From NCBI GenBank assembly GCA_026421215.1, contig JAPKBN010000011.1, positions 1 to 52,529 of the forward strand: 52,529 nucleotides of DNA, written 5' to 3'. The position numbers and the translations under genes were made by a program. The notes under the pieces were generated by a model, which made no database searches, was not told the DNA's origin, and saw only the letters and a program-made list of their open reading frames with translations. Source of the stretch: Dehalococcoidia bacterium. Its GTDB lineage: Bacteria > Chloroflexota > Dehalococcoidia > Lucifugimonadales > Lucifugimonadaceae. Shown piece after piece: positions 26,023 through 35,177 of the stretch; positions within the stretch are counted from its first letter, which is position 1, and each line of letters starts with the position of its first letter.

Positions 26023-26811
26023 CTAATCTCCGCTGTTTAATTCAAAAAGCATCCGTAGGCCGACCAGTGTCAGGTCTTCATTCACTTCTTGAAGAACATC
26101 TGATTGTGCTGCCACGACTCTTGCGAGTCCACCGGTACCTATAACCCGGCATGCTGAAGGATCATCTGGACTGAGTTCGGCGGCAAATCGACTAACCATT
26201 CCTTCCACCAGTCCGACGTATCCAAACACAAGCCCAGACCGGATTGCGTCGGTCGTGTTACGCCCGATGGCGTTCTCGGGCGCCTGCAAATCGACGCGCC
26301 GCAATTGCGATGTCCCACGGTACAAAGCCTCTGCGGCAAGCGTCATACCGGGTGCAATCGCGCCGCCCAAGTACTGGGCGTCCTTGCTGATGGCATCAAA
26401 CACCGTCGCCGTTCCAATGTCCACGATGATGCATGGGCCTCCGTACAACCGGTAAGCCGCCACGGCGTCAGCAATTCGGTCTGTGCCGACATCCTGCGGC
26501 CGGTTGTAGTTGATCTTTATCCCGGTGCGAGTGCCCGGTCCGACCACCATCGGCGAAGTGCCAAGCATTTCCGTCAAAGCAGTTTTTACGGCCTCGGTCA
26601 GTGGCGGGACAACCGAGCACATAACCGAAGCCGGAAAATCGGATGACGAGACGTGTTTTGAACTCAACATTCCCTGTAACAACAGGTTGTGTTCGTCCGC
26701 GGTTCGGCGTGCATCGGTGGCGAATCGCCAGGTTGCTATCAGGCGGTCGTCTTCGAATGCCCCGATTGTGACGTTTGAATTGCCGACGTCGACGGCGAGG
26801 AGTTTTCCCAC
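26023..26811 (-). CDS. coaX: type III pantothenate kinase
   Basis: Phosphorylates pantothenate, the first step of CoA synthesis; type III enzymes are not inhibited by CoA. 262 residues. Visible motifs are the ATP-binding DVGNSNVTIG (residues 7-16), the GTDRIADAVAAY segment with the catalytic Asp, and VDIGTATVFDAIS (acetate-kinase-like fold). The start is a GTG at 26809-26811. The gene stands between nnrD and coaBC, making a compact CoA cluster. Confidence 0.95.
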   Translation of the reverse strand: MGKLLAVDVGNSNVTIGAFEDDRLIATWRFATDARRTADEHNLLLQGMLSSKHVSSSDFPASVMCSVVPPLTEAVKTALTEMLGTSPMVVGPGTRTGIKINYNRPQDVGTDRIADAVAAYRLYGGPCIIVDIGTATVFDAISKDAQYLGGAIAPGMTLAAEALYRGTSQLRRVDLQAPENAIGRNTTDAIRSGLVFGYVGLVEGMVSRFAAELSPDDPSACRVIGTGGLARVVAAQSDVLQEVNEDLTLVGLRMLFELNSGD

Positions 26812-26851
26812 GATATGGGGATGATATCAGCGCTAGAGCGGATACTTACCG

Positions 26852-28384
26852 TCAGTCCGATATCTTTTTGAGTGCTGCAGGTAGCGACTCCAATACGTCG
26901 CCAGCCACCATCGACACTTCACCAACTCTTCTTTTTGCGACCTCGCCAGCCAGTCCGTGGGCGTAAACGCCTAGCGTCGCCGCGTCAAATGGTTCCATCC
27001 CCTGAGCCAGGAATCCGACTATCAGACCGGCGAGCACATCGCCTGTTCCGCCGGTTGCCATTCCCGGGTTGACCCAAGGACTGATCGCCGTTCGTCCATC
27101 CGGATGGGCAACAACCGTGCAGGCGCCCTTGAGCACCACGATATGACGCCAACTTTCGGCAGCCGATTGTGCGGTATGAACACGATCACGTTCTACCTCG
27201 GGAACGGTTGATCCACGGAGCCGTGCCATTTCGCCAGGATGGGGCGTCAGGATTGCCGGGCCCTGAATTCGTTCCTGCCAATCATCGACTGACGCAAGTG
27301 AGTTGAGCGCGTCCGCATCGATAACCAGTCTTGGCCCTTCGCGCCGGTCCAGCAATACCGCTCGAACGAACTCAACTGCCGAGGGTGTCTGCCCGAGGCC
27401 AGGACCGATTAACAATGAAGATGCGCTGCGAGCGGCGTCCGTGACCTGTACAGCGGCAAAGTGAGAGTCGATAACGTTTCTGCTGTGCTCGACCAAAGGA
27501 ATATAGGTGGCCTCGGCGAGACGGGAAGCGATAAGCGGGTAAATCGTGTCCGGTAGCGCCAACGTCACAAGGCCTGCTCCGGACCTCCCGGCGGCCGCGC
27601 TGGATAGATATGCCGCTCCGACGTAATTCTCTGATCCAGCGACGATGAGCGCCCGTCCGAAGGTACCTTTATTCGATCGGGGAGTTCGATCTGGGACCAA
27701 CCTGCCCATAAAAGATCTGGTCATAAGCTCCGTCTGGATCTCGTCATCCAGTCCCTCAGGAATGCCGATGTCAAGGTACCGCCGAGGTGCGCCGCTCGGT
27801 TCCAGGAAATGGCCTATCTTCGGCCGGCCAAGCACAAGTGTTTCGCTGGCGACCAGTCCGTTGGGGTCCATGTTCCCGGTGTCGGTCGACATCCCCGTTG
27901 CTATATCCACGGCGACTATCGGCGCTTTCGCGTTATCTCGCACAGTACGAAGAAGATCAGATAACGGCGGCTCAATCGGACGGCCCCGCCCTGTCCCTAA
28001 AACCGCGTCCACGATCACAATCGCTCCCGAAACCGTTTCAATAAGCAATGAGTGATCGTCGTCGTCGAATTCGCGAACCACCTTCACCCCGGCGGCGGCC
28101 GCAAGATCAAGTTTTTCGTCTTCAGCGCCGCGAATCATCAACAGGTAGGCGGTTACGTCGATTCCACTGGACGCGAGATGCCGGGCGGCGACGAGTCCGT
28201 CAGACCCGTTATTACCCGGACCTATGAGAATCAGGGCCGGTCCTGTTGCAGCTGGGGGCAGCAGGTCGCGTAACGCTTCGGCTATCGCGAGCCCGGCGTT
28301 CTCCATCAGGGCGTCCAGCGATACTCCTGCCCGGACTGACGCCTGTTCAAGTTCCTGCATTTGCCGAGTTGTGACTACCTTCAA
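26852..28384 (-). CDS. nnrD: bifunctional NAD(P)HX epimerase/dehydratase
   Basis: Repairs hydrated NADH and NADPH. 510 residues in two parts: an N-terminal YjeF_N epimerase (ENAGLAIAEAL, IGPGNNGSDGLVAARHL, VDAVLGTGRGRP) and a C-terminal ribokinase-like ADP/ATP-dependent dehydratase (KGTFGRALIVAGS, IGPGLGQTPS, TPHPGEMARL, GGTGDVLAGLI). The fusion is the standard bacterial form. Its ATG overlaps the acpS stop (ATGA), and coaX follows after 40 bp. Confidence 0.95.
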   Translation of the reverse strand: MKVVTTRQMQELEQASVRAGVSLDALMENAGLAIAEALRDLLPPAATGPALILIGPGNNGSDGLVAARHLASSGIDVTAYLLMIRGAEDEKLDLAAAAGVKVVREFDDDDHSLLIETVSGAIVIVDAVLGTGRGRPIEPPLSDLLRTVRDNAKAPIVAVDIATGMSTDTGNMDPNGLVASETLVLGRPKIGHFLEPSGAPRRYLDIGIPEGLDDEIQTELMTRSFMGRLVPDRTPRSNKGTFGRALIVAGSENYVGAAYLSSAAAGRSGAGLVTLALPDTIYPLIASRLAEATYIPLVEHSRNVIDSHFAAVQVTDAARSASSLLIGPGLGQTPSAVEFVRAVLLDRREGPRLVIDADALNSLASVDDWQERIQGPAILTPHPGEMARLRGSTVPEVERDRVHTAQSAAESWRHIVVLKGACTVVAHPDGRTAISPWVNPGMATGGTGDVLAGLIVGFLAQGMEPFDAATLGVYAHGLAGEVAKRRVGEVSMVAGDVLESLPAALKKISD

Positions 28385-28779
28385 TCCTGCGCCGTCCTTC
28401 CCTCCGGGACCGGTGAATCGGCGGTCTGGGCCACGACGCTGGCTATGGCAAACTCACGGGAGTGGGACAGACTGACGGCTATCCGTACAATTCCCATATT
28501 CTTCGCACGCGCCTTCGCCCGATCATGCAGCACGATTTCCGGCGCACGGCCGCGTTTGCGCTGAACTTCGATGTCACGCCAGCTGACTCCACGGACGCCG
28601 GTTCCTAGTGCCTTCATCACCGCCTCTTTCGCTGCAAATCGACTGGCCAGCTGGGGCGCCCTGCCCCTGCAATAGGCCTGCTCTGCGGGCGTGTATATCT
28701 TCTCCAAGAATCGGCGGGGATACCGGGAGTAGGTGAGTCCAATCCGTTCAATCTCGATTAAGTCCACGCCGACGTACAA
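28381..28779 (-). CDS. acpS: holo-[acyl-carrier-protein] synthase
   Basis: Moves the phosphopantetheine arm from CoA to acyl carrier protein. With the TTG start at 28777-28779 the protein is 132 residues, close to the family norm, and begins YVGVDLIEIERI, the metal-binding Asp motif of AcpS. RFAAKEAVMKALGTG holds the second motif (Glu and Lys), and ISLSH-like AVSLSHSREFA ends the domain. GGGAG at 28788-28792 supports that TTG. The frame extends to an ATG at 28915-28917 with a weaker GGGG; this would add 46 residues with no AcpS similarity. It heads the CoA cluster, which makes the AcpS substrate. Confidence 0.88.
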   Translation of the reverse strand: MYVGVDLIEIERIGLTYSRYPRRFLEKIYTPAEQAYCRGRAPQLASRFAAKEAVMKALGTGVRGVSWRDIEVQRKRGRAPEIVLHDRAKARAKNMGIVRIAVSLSHSREFAIASVVAQTADSPVPEGRTAQD

Positions 28780-29058
28780 ACTGTGTTCTCCCGGGCCCGG
28801 TAGTGGCGAACCCTGTTGTCCATTTCCCGTCCGTAAAAGATTGAGGCCCGCGGGATAGTGATAAAGCGACGGGCCGATTATATGGGTCGCAACGTTCTCC
28901 CCCACCAAGGTCCTCATCTTATCCCCGATGAAAACCGATCTTATCCGTCGCCCCAGTGATAACCTCCATCAAGTTGGCATCACGATTGATTTTCGGCGCG
29001 AACATAACGCTAAACAATCACAGCACATTCCTCATATCTAATCTTCAGGAGAGTCCTC

Positions 29059-29952
29059 ATACGCGCTAAACGCATCGACGGGAAGGCCGTGGCGGAGAAG
29101 GTTCGTGACGAGGTCGCCCGAGAGGTTGAGGAGTGGGTTTCCGCAGGTAATCCCCGGCCCGGATTAGCCGTAGTGCTGGTAGGTGCAGATCCGGCTTCGG
29201 CGACATACGTGCGTGGGAAAGAGAGGGCGTCGGTTGAAGTCGGGATCCACTCTGAGACACGGAAACTGGCGGCGGACGTGACCCAGAATGAGTTACTTGA
29301 AGTGATCTCCGAACTGAACTCTGATGAGCGGATTACCGGTTTCTTGGTGCAGTTGCCGTTGCCAGATCACATCGACGAAGACACCGTGTTGCACGCTATT
29401 GACCCGAATAAAGACGTTGACGGCATACATCCTTTCAACATGGGTCTTTTGTTAGGGGGCACACCGCGCCTTGCTCCGGCGACTCCGAGTGGGATCTTGA
29501 GGTTGCTAGCGGAAGAAGGTGTGGGCACCAGTGGTAAACACATTGTGATATGCGGACGAAGCAACATCGTTGGACGCCCGCTCGCCGCGCTGCTATTGAG
29601 ACGAGGACAGGGAGGCGATGCCACAGTAACTGTCTGCCATTCCCGGACGACAGATCTGGGATCGTTTACCAGGCAGGCGGACATCCTCGTTACTGCCATG
29701 GGTGTGCCCGGATTGATCACGAAAGAGATGGTCAAATACGGCGCAGTCGTGATAGATGTTGGAACAGTGCGGGTAGATGATCCGTCACGGGAGCGCGGAT
29801 GGCGGCTCGCCGGAGATATGGCACTTGATGTGCGGGACGTGGCATCGATGCGGACCCCTGTGCCTGGCGGGGTGGGGCCGATGACTATCGCGATGCTGTT
29901 GAAGAACGTTATGCAGGCGGCGCGACTGGTTGACGAGGGCGCCCGTAAATAG
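29059..29952 (+). CDS. folD: methylenetetrahydrofolate dehydrogenase/cyclohydrolase, apparent ATA start
   Basis: Interconverts one-carbon tetrahydrofolates, NADP-linked. Motifs: YVRGKERA with catalytic Lys, VQLPLPDHID, KDVDGIHPFNMG, the NADP-binding CGRSNIVGRP and PVPGGVGPMTIAML. The usual family start is a Met followed by xAKxIDGK; here the same text RAKRIDGKAVAEKV begins just after an ATA codon at 29059-29061. AGGAG at 29047-29051 sits exactly 7 nt before that ATA. The first standard start, GTG at 29089, would remove this conserved strand. So either ATA is used, or ATG was lost by mutation or base error. It is divergent from the acpS cluster. Confidence 0.9.
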   Translation: MRAKRIDGKAVAEKVRDEVAREVEEWVSAGNPRPGLAVVLVGADPASATYVRGKERASVEVGIHSETRKLAADVTQNELLEVISELNSDERITGFLVQLPLPDHIDEDTVLHAIDPNKDVDGIHPFNMGLLLGGTPRLAPATPSGILRLLAEEGVGTSGKHIVICGRSNIVGRPLAALLLRRGQGGDATVTVCHSRTTDLGSFTRQADILVTAMGVPGLITKEMVKYGAVVIDVGTVRVDDPSRERGWRLAGDMALDVRDVASMRTPVPGGVGPMTIAMLLKNVMQAARLVDEGARK

Positions 29953-30047
29953 AGAACAAAAGGTTACGTAGGTGAACCGCTCGATTCGTTCGAGAACGTT
30001 GAGGGTTCTATAGTAAGATAGCCGCCGCCGCGGACCCATAAAACAAA

Positions 30048-31094
30048 GTGGGTTACTTAAGTTCATGGCGTGGAGGTCGAGAGATCGTTCAGAGTAAAGA
30101 ACAGGCGTCTTCCGAAACAGATTCGGAGGAAGGCGCAAGAAAACAGGAACTGGCCGAACTTTATCGGCAGATGTACCTGATTCGCCAATTTGAAGAGGCC
30201 TGCGGTGAGATGTACACCCGAGGCCAGGTCCGCGGGTTCCTGCACCTCTACATTGGAGAAGAAGCGATTGCGGTCGGCGCGATCTCCCAGCTTCTACCGC
30301 ATGACTACATCGTTACGCACTACCGTGACCACGGCCACGCATTGGCGCGTGGCCTTGACCCCAATCGCGCTATGGCTGAGCTGTTTGGTCGCATCGACGG
30401 CCTGAGCAAAGGCAAAGGCGGTTCAATGCACCTTTTTGACACGGAGAAGGGCTTCATCGGCGGCCATGCGATCGTCGGGGGGCAGTTCCCCCTCGCTGCC
30501 GGTCTCGCCCTGTCCCATCAGTACCGGAAGAGCGACGGTGTTTGTGTCGTATTTTTCGGGGATGGTTCCACCAACCAGGGTACATATCACGAGGTCATGA
30601 ACCTCGCCGCGGTCTGGAAACTTCCCATCCTGTTTTTTCTCGAGAACAACCTTTACGGTATGGGCTCGAGGTTCGATCGAGTGCGAGCCGGCGGTGAAGA
30701 TTTTTACCCGGGCGCTGCAACGTACGGCATCGATCACGCAGCGGTGGTGGATGGGATGGATGTCATGGCCGTGCAAGAAGCAACGAAACTTGCGCTTGAA
30801 AGCATCCGGTCCGGTAACGGTCCCGCATTTATCGAAGCCAAGACATTCCGTTTTCAGGGACACTCAATGGCTGATCCTGTGAAGTACCGGGATAGATCAG
30901 AAACGGAGACATGGGAGGCGCGTGACCCTCTGAACACGTTCCCGCGTGACCTCCTTGACCAAAACCTGTTTACAGAGGCAGAGCTGGCAGAGATTCGTTC
31001 CAGCGTTGACGCCGAAGTGGCTGCCGCTGTCAAATTTGCCGAGGATAGCCCGTTCCCGCCGGACGAAGAACTTTTCACCGATATTTACGCCTAA
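30048..31094 (+). CDS. pdhA: pyruvate dehydrogenase-type E1 component, alpha subunit
   Basis: Thiamine-diphosphate-dependent 2-oxoacid decarboxylase, alpha chain of an alpha2-beta2 E1. The ThDP motif is FGDGSTNQGTYHEV ending in LENNLYG; GFLHLYIGEEAIAVG and HYRDHGHALARG are typical. About 348 residues. The GTG at 30048 opens the frame but has no ribosome binding site; a good GGAGG at 30072-30076 points to an ATC at 30084, so the real start is unsure. The next genes encode E1 beta and E2, so it is a PDH or acetoin-dehydrogenase-type complex; acetoin or branched-chain substrates cannot be excluded. Confidence 0.9.
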   Translation: MGYLSSWRGGREIVQSKEQASSETDSEEGARKQELAELYRQMYLIRQFEEACGEMYTRGQVRGFLHLYIGEEAIAVGAISQLLPHDYIVTHYRDHGHALARGLDPNRAMAELFGRIDGLSKGKGGSMHLFDTEKGFIGGHAIVGGQFPLAAGLALSHQYRKSDGVCVVFFGDGSTNQGTYHEVMNLAAVWKLPILFFLENNLYGMGSRFDRVRAGGEDFYPGAATYGIDHAAVVDGMDVMAVQEATKLALESIRSGNGPAFIEAKTFRFQGHSMADPVKYRDRSETETWEARDPLNTFPRDLLDQNLFTEAELAEIRSSVDAEVAAAVKFAEDSPFPPDEELFTDIYA

Positions 31095-31129
31095 TATCGC
31101 CGTCCTTTTCGAGATGGCGGGATTGATGC

Positions 31130-32107
31130 ATGACTGAAATTACGTTCAGACAGGCCCTACAACGAGGATTACGGGAGGCTCTAGACGCTGACCCCAATGT
31201 TTTCCTGATGGGTGAAGACATCGGAAAGTACGACGGTGCGTACGCCGTTACTCAGGGTCTCCTTGAGAAGTACGGACCAGACCGTGTTCGGGACACGCCT
31301 ATATCTGAAGCCGCCTTTGTCGGGGCAGGAGTCGGGGCCGCTGTCGCGGGACTACGACCTGTGGTCGAGCTGATGTCGATGAGCTTCTCGCTCGTGGCGT
31401 CGGACCAGATCGTAAACATGGCTGCCAAGATTCGATATATGTCCGGCGGACAGCTAAAGGTGCCGATGGTCCTTCGGGCACCGACCGGCGGTGGCGTCCA
31501 GCTGGCGGCGACACATTCTCAATCGTTCGAGAACTGGTACGCATCGGTTCCGGGCCTGAAGGTCGTCACGCCATCCACGCCGTACGATGCGCTTGGCCTT
31601 CTCCGAAGTTCGATCGAAGACGACAACCCAGTCATATTCGCCGAAAACGCTCTGCTTTACGCGACAAGGGGCGATGTCCCGGACGCGGAATATTTCGTCC
31701 CTATAGGCGTCGCCGATGTGAAACGAACCGGAACTGATATCACGCTTGTCGGCTGGGCGCACGGCATAGTCACTTTGATGGCAGCGGCCGAGAAACTCGC
31801 CGAGACCGGAGTTAGCGCCGAGGTTGTGGACCTCAGGTCATTGCGGCCGCTGGACATGGAAACCGTTATCGAGTCTGTCGAGAAGACGGGCAGGGCGCTA
31901 GTCCTGGACGAGAACTGGCGTACGGCTGGCTTTGGCGCAGAGATCGCGGCCGAGATCGGCTATAGAAGCTCCGACTATCTTGACGGTCCGGTGGCAAGGG
32001 TAAGCGGCACAGATACTCCCTCTCCCTACTCACGCCCGCTTGAGCAGCTGGGGATTCCCCAGGTTGCGTGGGTCATCGACGAAATCGAAAAAACATACGG
32101 CATTTAA
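31130..32107 (+). CDS. pdhB: pyruvate dehydrogenase-type E1 component, beta subunit
   Basis: Beta chain of E1, 325 residues. It has the N-terminal transketolase-like pyrimidine domain (FLMGEDIGKYDGAY, RDTPISEAAFVGAGVG, MSFSLVASDQIVNMAAK) and the C-terminal domain (DITLVGWAHGIVTLM, VVDLRSLRPLDMETV, RVSGTDTPSPYSRPLEQ). Glu in the GEDIG and SEAAF segments contact ThDP in relatives. Starts 35 bp after pdhA and is 64 bp before the E2 gene; clearly one operon. Confidence 0.93.
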   Translation: MTEITFRQALQRGLREALDADPNVFLMGEDIGKYDGAYAVTQGLLEKYGPDRVRDTPISEAAFVGAGVGAAVAGLRPVVELMSMSFSLVASDQIVNMAAKIRYMSGGQLKVPMVLRAPTGGGVQLAATHSQSFENWYASVPGLKVVTPSTPYDALGLLRSSIEDDNPVIFAENALLYATRGDVPDAEYFVPIGVADVKRTGTDITLVGWAHGIVTLMAAAEKLAETGVSAEVVDLRSLRPLDMETVIESVEKTGRALVLDENWRTAGFGAEIAAEIGYRSSDYLDGPVARVSGTDTPSPYSRPLEQLGIPQVAWVIDEIEKTYGI

Positions 32108-32171
32108 CAGGCCAGATACCATCGGCATACTTAGCGCACCCGCACCTAATATTTAGTAAAGGGTCCCTGGA

Positions 32172-33422
32172 TTGATCACCGAAGTCGTAATGCCGGCCAT
32201 GGGCGCCGACATGACCGAAGGCACCGTCGTCAAATGGCTCAAGTCAGAGGGCGATGAAATTTCTCGTGGAGATATTCTCGCCGAGATCGAGACGGACAAG
32301 ACCGTCGTCGAGATGGAGGCGTACGGATCAGGCCTTCTGCGCAAGATCGTCGTGGCCGAAGGCGTTATGGTGCCGGTGGGCGATCTGATTGCCTACCTTG
32401 GCGACGCGGATGACGAGATTCCTGATGTGCCGGACGGCAGCGATAGCGCGACAGAAGCGGCAGCACTGATTCCTGAGGAACCTGCCTCCGAGCCTGCACC
32501 TATCGCAACAACTGAGGATCCTGCGACGGCCGGTCGCGTCAAGGCGTCACCGGTGGCCCGGAAGATGGCAACTGAGCGCGGTCTCGACCTTACCTCCGTA
32601 ACCGGCACAGGCCCAGGCGGCCGGATCACACGTGCGGACGTCGAGGGTCATTCTGGTGCTCAGGTTACTACCCCAGCCGTTGCTGCCTCCACCTCCGTAA
32701 AACCGTCTACCATTTTGCCGGTCACGTTGAGTGAGGAAGACATTCCACTTTCCACCATGCGGCAGGCGATCGCCCGCGTGACAGTGCGAAGCAAGACCGA
32801 AAATCCCCATTACTACATTGACCTGTCAATCGACATGACATCTGCGATGTCGATGCGGCAAGGGTTGAACGAGGAGATAGACGATGCCGGCCCGCGTATC
32901 AGCGTGAACGACATGATCGTTCGCGCCTGCGTCAAGGCGATCGCTAAATACCCCAAACTCAACACCACCTTTGCGGTCGATCACCTAATCAGCCACGCCG
33001 ATATCAACATCGGTATCGCAATAGCCTTGGAAGTCGGCCTGATGGTCCCTGCCATCCTCCGAACCCAGAACATGAGCCTGCTTGAGATTTCCGCCGCAAC
33101 CAAGGACCTCGCGAACCGGGTCCGAGGTGAAGGTGGCGTGTTGACACAAGAAGAGAATACCGCTGGTACTTTCTCCATCTCAAACATGGGGATGCTAGGC
33201 GTGGACAACTTCCAGGCGATCATCGTGCCTCCGCAATCCGCAATCCTTGCCGTTGGTGCTGTCGCCCAGCAACCCGTCGTACGAGACGGGGAGATAGTCA
33301 TTCGACAGATGATGAAGGCAAGCCTGTCAGCCGACCACCGGGTAACCGATGGAGCCGAAGGTGGCGTGTTCCTTGGCGAGATTCGACGATTGCTTGAGAA
33401 TCCGGTCAGCTTGCTGGTGTGA
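32172..33422 (+). CDS. pdhC: dihydrolipoamide acyltransferase (E2)
   Basis: The core acyltransferase of the 2-oxoacid dehydrogenase complex, 416 residues. Order: one lipoyl domain (residues 1-78, lipoyl-lysine in IETDKTVVEME), a Pro/Ala/Glu-rich linker, a peripheral subunit-binding domain (ASPVARKMATERGLDL to GGRITRADV), a second linker, and the catalytic domain ending with SADHRVTDGAEG, which holds the HxxxDG active site. The start is TTG at 32172, giving ITEVVMPAMG as the family requires. An E3 (lipoamide dehydrogenase) gene is not in the window. A terminator follows. Confidence 0.92.
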   Translation: MITEVVMPAMGADMTEGTVVKWLKSEGDEISRGDILAEIETDKTVVEMEAYGSGLLRKIVVAEGVMVPVGDLIAYLGDADDEIPDVPDGSDSATEAAALIPEEPASEPAPIATTEDPATAGRVKASPVARKMATERGLDLTSVTGTGPGGRITRADVEGHSGAQVTTPAVAASTSVKPSTILPVTLSEEDIPLSTMRQAIARVTVRSKTENPHYYIDLSIDMTSAMSMRQGLNEEIDDAGPRISVNDMIVRACVKAIAKYPKLNTTFAVDHLISHADINIGIAIALEVGLMVPAILRTQNMSLLEISAATKDLANRVRGEGGVLTQEENTAGTFSISNMGMLGVDNFQAIIVPPQSAILAVGAVAQQPVVRDGEIVIRQMMKASLSADHRVTDGAEGGVFLGEIRRLLENPVSLLV

Positions 33423-33459
33423 TTTGGACAAGAACAGACTTCAGGCAGAGACCGGATTC

Positions 33460-33486
33460 AAAGGCCCGCCGAGAAGGCGGGCCTTT
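33460..33486 (+). terminator. intrinsic terminator after pdh operon
   Basis: A perfect 11-bp stem (33460-33470 AAAGGCCCGCC, 33476-33486 GGCGGGCCTTT) with a GAGAA loop, 38 bp after the E2 stop. The T-run is only three long but is part of the stem base, and the matching AAA makes it possibly bidirectional. Confidence 0.8.
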
Positions 33487-33542
33487 ACGCGAGAGAAGTA
33501 TTTGACGCCAGCGTCTGTTCTGATCACCGGGCTAACCCTAGA

Positions 33543-35168
33543 ATGAACGACGTGTACTACGAAGAGCCATTTTTGCCCGATGAGCGCTCCGTGCTGGAGC
33601 GTTTTTTTACGAATACCGATGGCCCTGTCTTTGGCCTTGTAAACCTGCCAGAAGTAGTGAAGGGGGCTTTGTTCGCACGTTACTCCCGGTCACATAAATC
33701 GCTTCGTCGGCTGTTCCTAGATGAGTTCCACAATCAGCCAGAGCTCGGCATAGCCGCCATGTCCACAGCCGTCGCTGACGATGACCCGTCTGTAAGGCTC
33801 AATAAGGCCGAGGCGCTGTACGACCGCGTGTTTGGCGAGTACGGCGATGACTCGGTCGCGCAGCTAGGCGGGGCTCACCTGGCATGCGAGCAGGCTTCAA
33901 ACCTGCTTACCAAGGTGCTCGAACGGGGACGAATCGCCGCTTACCTGGAGCAGAGCACGAGGTATATCTATTACGATCGCCCACTCGGCGAGGGTTACCG
34001 ATATCACGTGCCACCGGAGATCGTCGGCTCCACCTTAGAGACTGAGTACCGGGGAACGATGGACGCCCTGTTCGGCCAGTACTCGGCACTTGTACATGAA
34101 TTGGCGCCGTACTTTGAAAGCAAGTTCCCGAGAACTGACGGAACCTCAAGACGCGCATATAACGCCACCATTCGCGCCAAAGCGTGTGATGCTGCACGTG
34201 GACTGCTGCCGGCCGCTACGACGTCGAACGTTGGAATATACGGAACCGGGCAGGCATATGAATCACTGCTGATCCGTATGCAGGCGCATCCGCTTGCGGA
34301 GGCGCGTGCATATGGCGAGATGATGCTCAGGGAGCTCCGGGAGATCATCCCTTCATTTGTCAAAAGGGTTGACCTCCCCGCCCGAGGTGAAGCCTGGGCC
34401 CATTATTTTTCGGAAACAGCTGCACGTATGAAGGATATCGCAGCTCAGATCGATATCGAGTTCAGCGATGGCCCCGAAGTCACGCTTGAAGACTGGGATC
34501 CCGATGCCGAAATCAAGGTCGTCGCTTCCGCGTTGTACGCCTATTCGGACCTATCGGGTGCACAGTTACTTGAAGCTGCACGCAACATGGGAGCAGAAGA
34601 GCGGGCCGGAATAATCCGAGCGTATTCTGGAGATCGGATCAATCGGCGGCACAAGCCTGGCCGGGGGATGGAACGGGTCGACTACAGATTCGATATCACA
34701 TGCGATTTCGGGAGTTTTCGAGACCTGCAACGTCACAGAATGTTGACTTTGGACTGGCAACGACTCGGCACAAAACATGGCTACGCCACACCAGACGTGT
34801 TGAGCGATATCGGACGCATATCCGAATGGGATTCCGCCATGGAGCGAGCCGCCGGCCTGAACGCCAGGGTTATGGACCAGTTTGGGGCTGATGTCGCTCA
34901 GTACGCGGTACCGTTCGGATACCGGATTCGATTTGTGATGCAGATGAACGCCCGAGAGGCGTTCCACCTGCTCGAGTTACGTACCGCACGAGCCGGCCAT
35001 CCGGACTACCGGAGGGTGTGTCAGGAGATGCACCGCCTGATCGACAAAAAAGCTGGACACCGTGCTATAGCCGGTGCCATGAAATTCGTCGATTATGAAG
35101 AATACGAACTGGAGCGAATTGACTCAGAGCGGCGTGCCGACGAGAGAAACAGTAACGGGGAAACGTAG
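33543..35168 (+). CDS. tandem ThyX-like (flavin-dependent thymidylate synthase family) protein
   Basis: 541 residues made of two ThyX-fold halves. A normal ThyX is about 220-250 residues with the signature RHRx7S. Half 1 (about 1-290) reads RGR at 128-130, then seven residues, then Ser138 followed by TRY; so it keeps the serine but has Gly for the central His. Half 2 (about 310-541) reads RHR at 397-399, then seven residues, then Arg407, so it keeps RHR but has lost the serine. It could be a flavin-dependent methylase whose sites are shared between halves, or a paralogue with another role. No ribosome binding site is obvious at the ATG. The C-terminal tail is charged (SERRADERN). Confidence 0.8.
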   Translation: MNDVYYEEPFLPDERSVLERFFTNTDGPVFGLVNLPEVVKGALFARYSRSHKSLRRLFLDEFHNQPELGIAAMSTAVADDDPSVRLNKAEALYDRVFGEYGDDSVAQLGGAHLACEQASNLLTKVLERGRIAAYLEQSTRYIYYDRPLGEGYRYHVPPEIVGSTLETEYRGTMDALFGQYSALVHELAPYFESKFPRTDGTSRRAYNATIRAKACDAARGLLPAATTSNVGIYGTGQAYESLLIRMQAHPLAEARAYGEMMLRELREIIPSFVKRVDLPARGEAWAHYFSETAARMKDIAAQIDIEFSDGPEVTLEDWDPDAEIKVVASALYAYSDLSGAQLLEAARNMGAEERAGIIRAYSGDRINRRHKPGRGMERVDYRFDITCDFGSFRDLQRHRMLTLDWQRLGTKHGYATPDVLSDIGRISEWDSAMERAAGLNARVMDQFGADVAQYAVPFGYRIRFVMQMNAREAFHLLELRTARAGHPDYRRVCQEMHRLIDKKAGHRAIAGAMKFVDYEEYELERIDSERRADERNSNGET

Positions 35169-35177
35169 CGCTTAACG

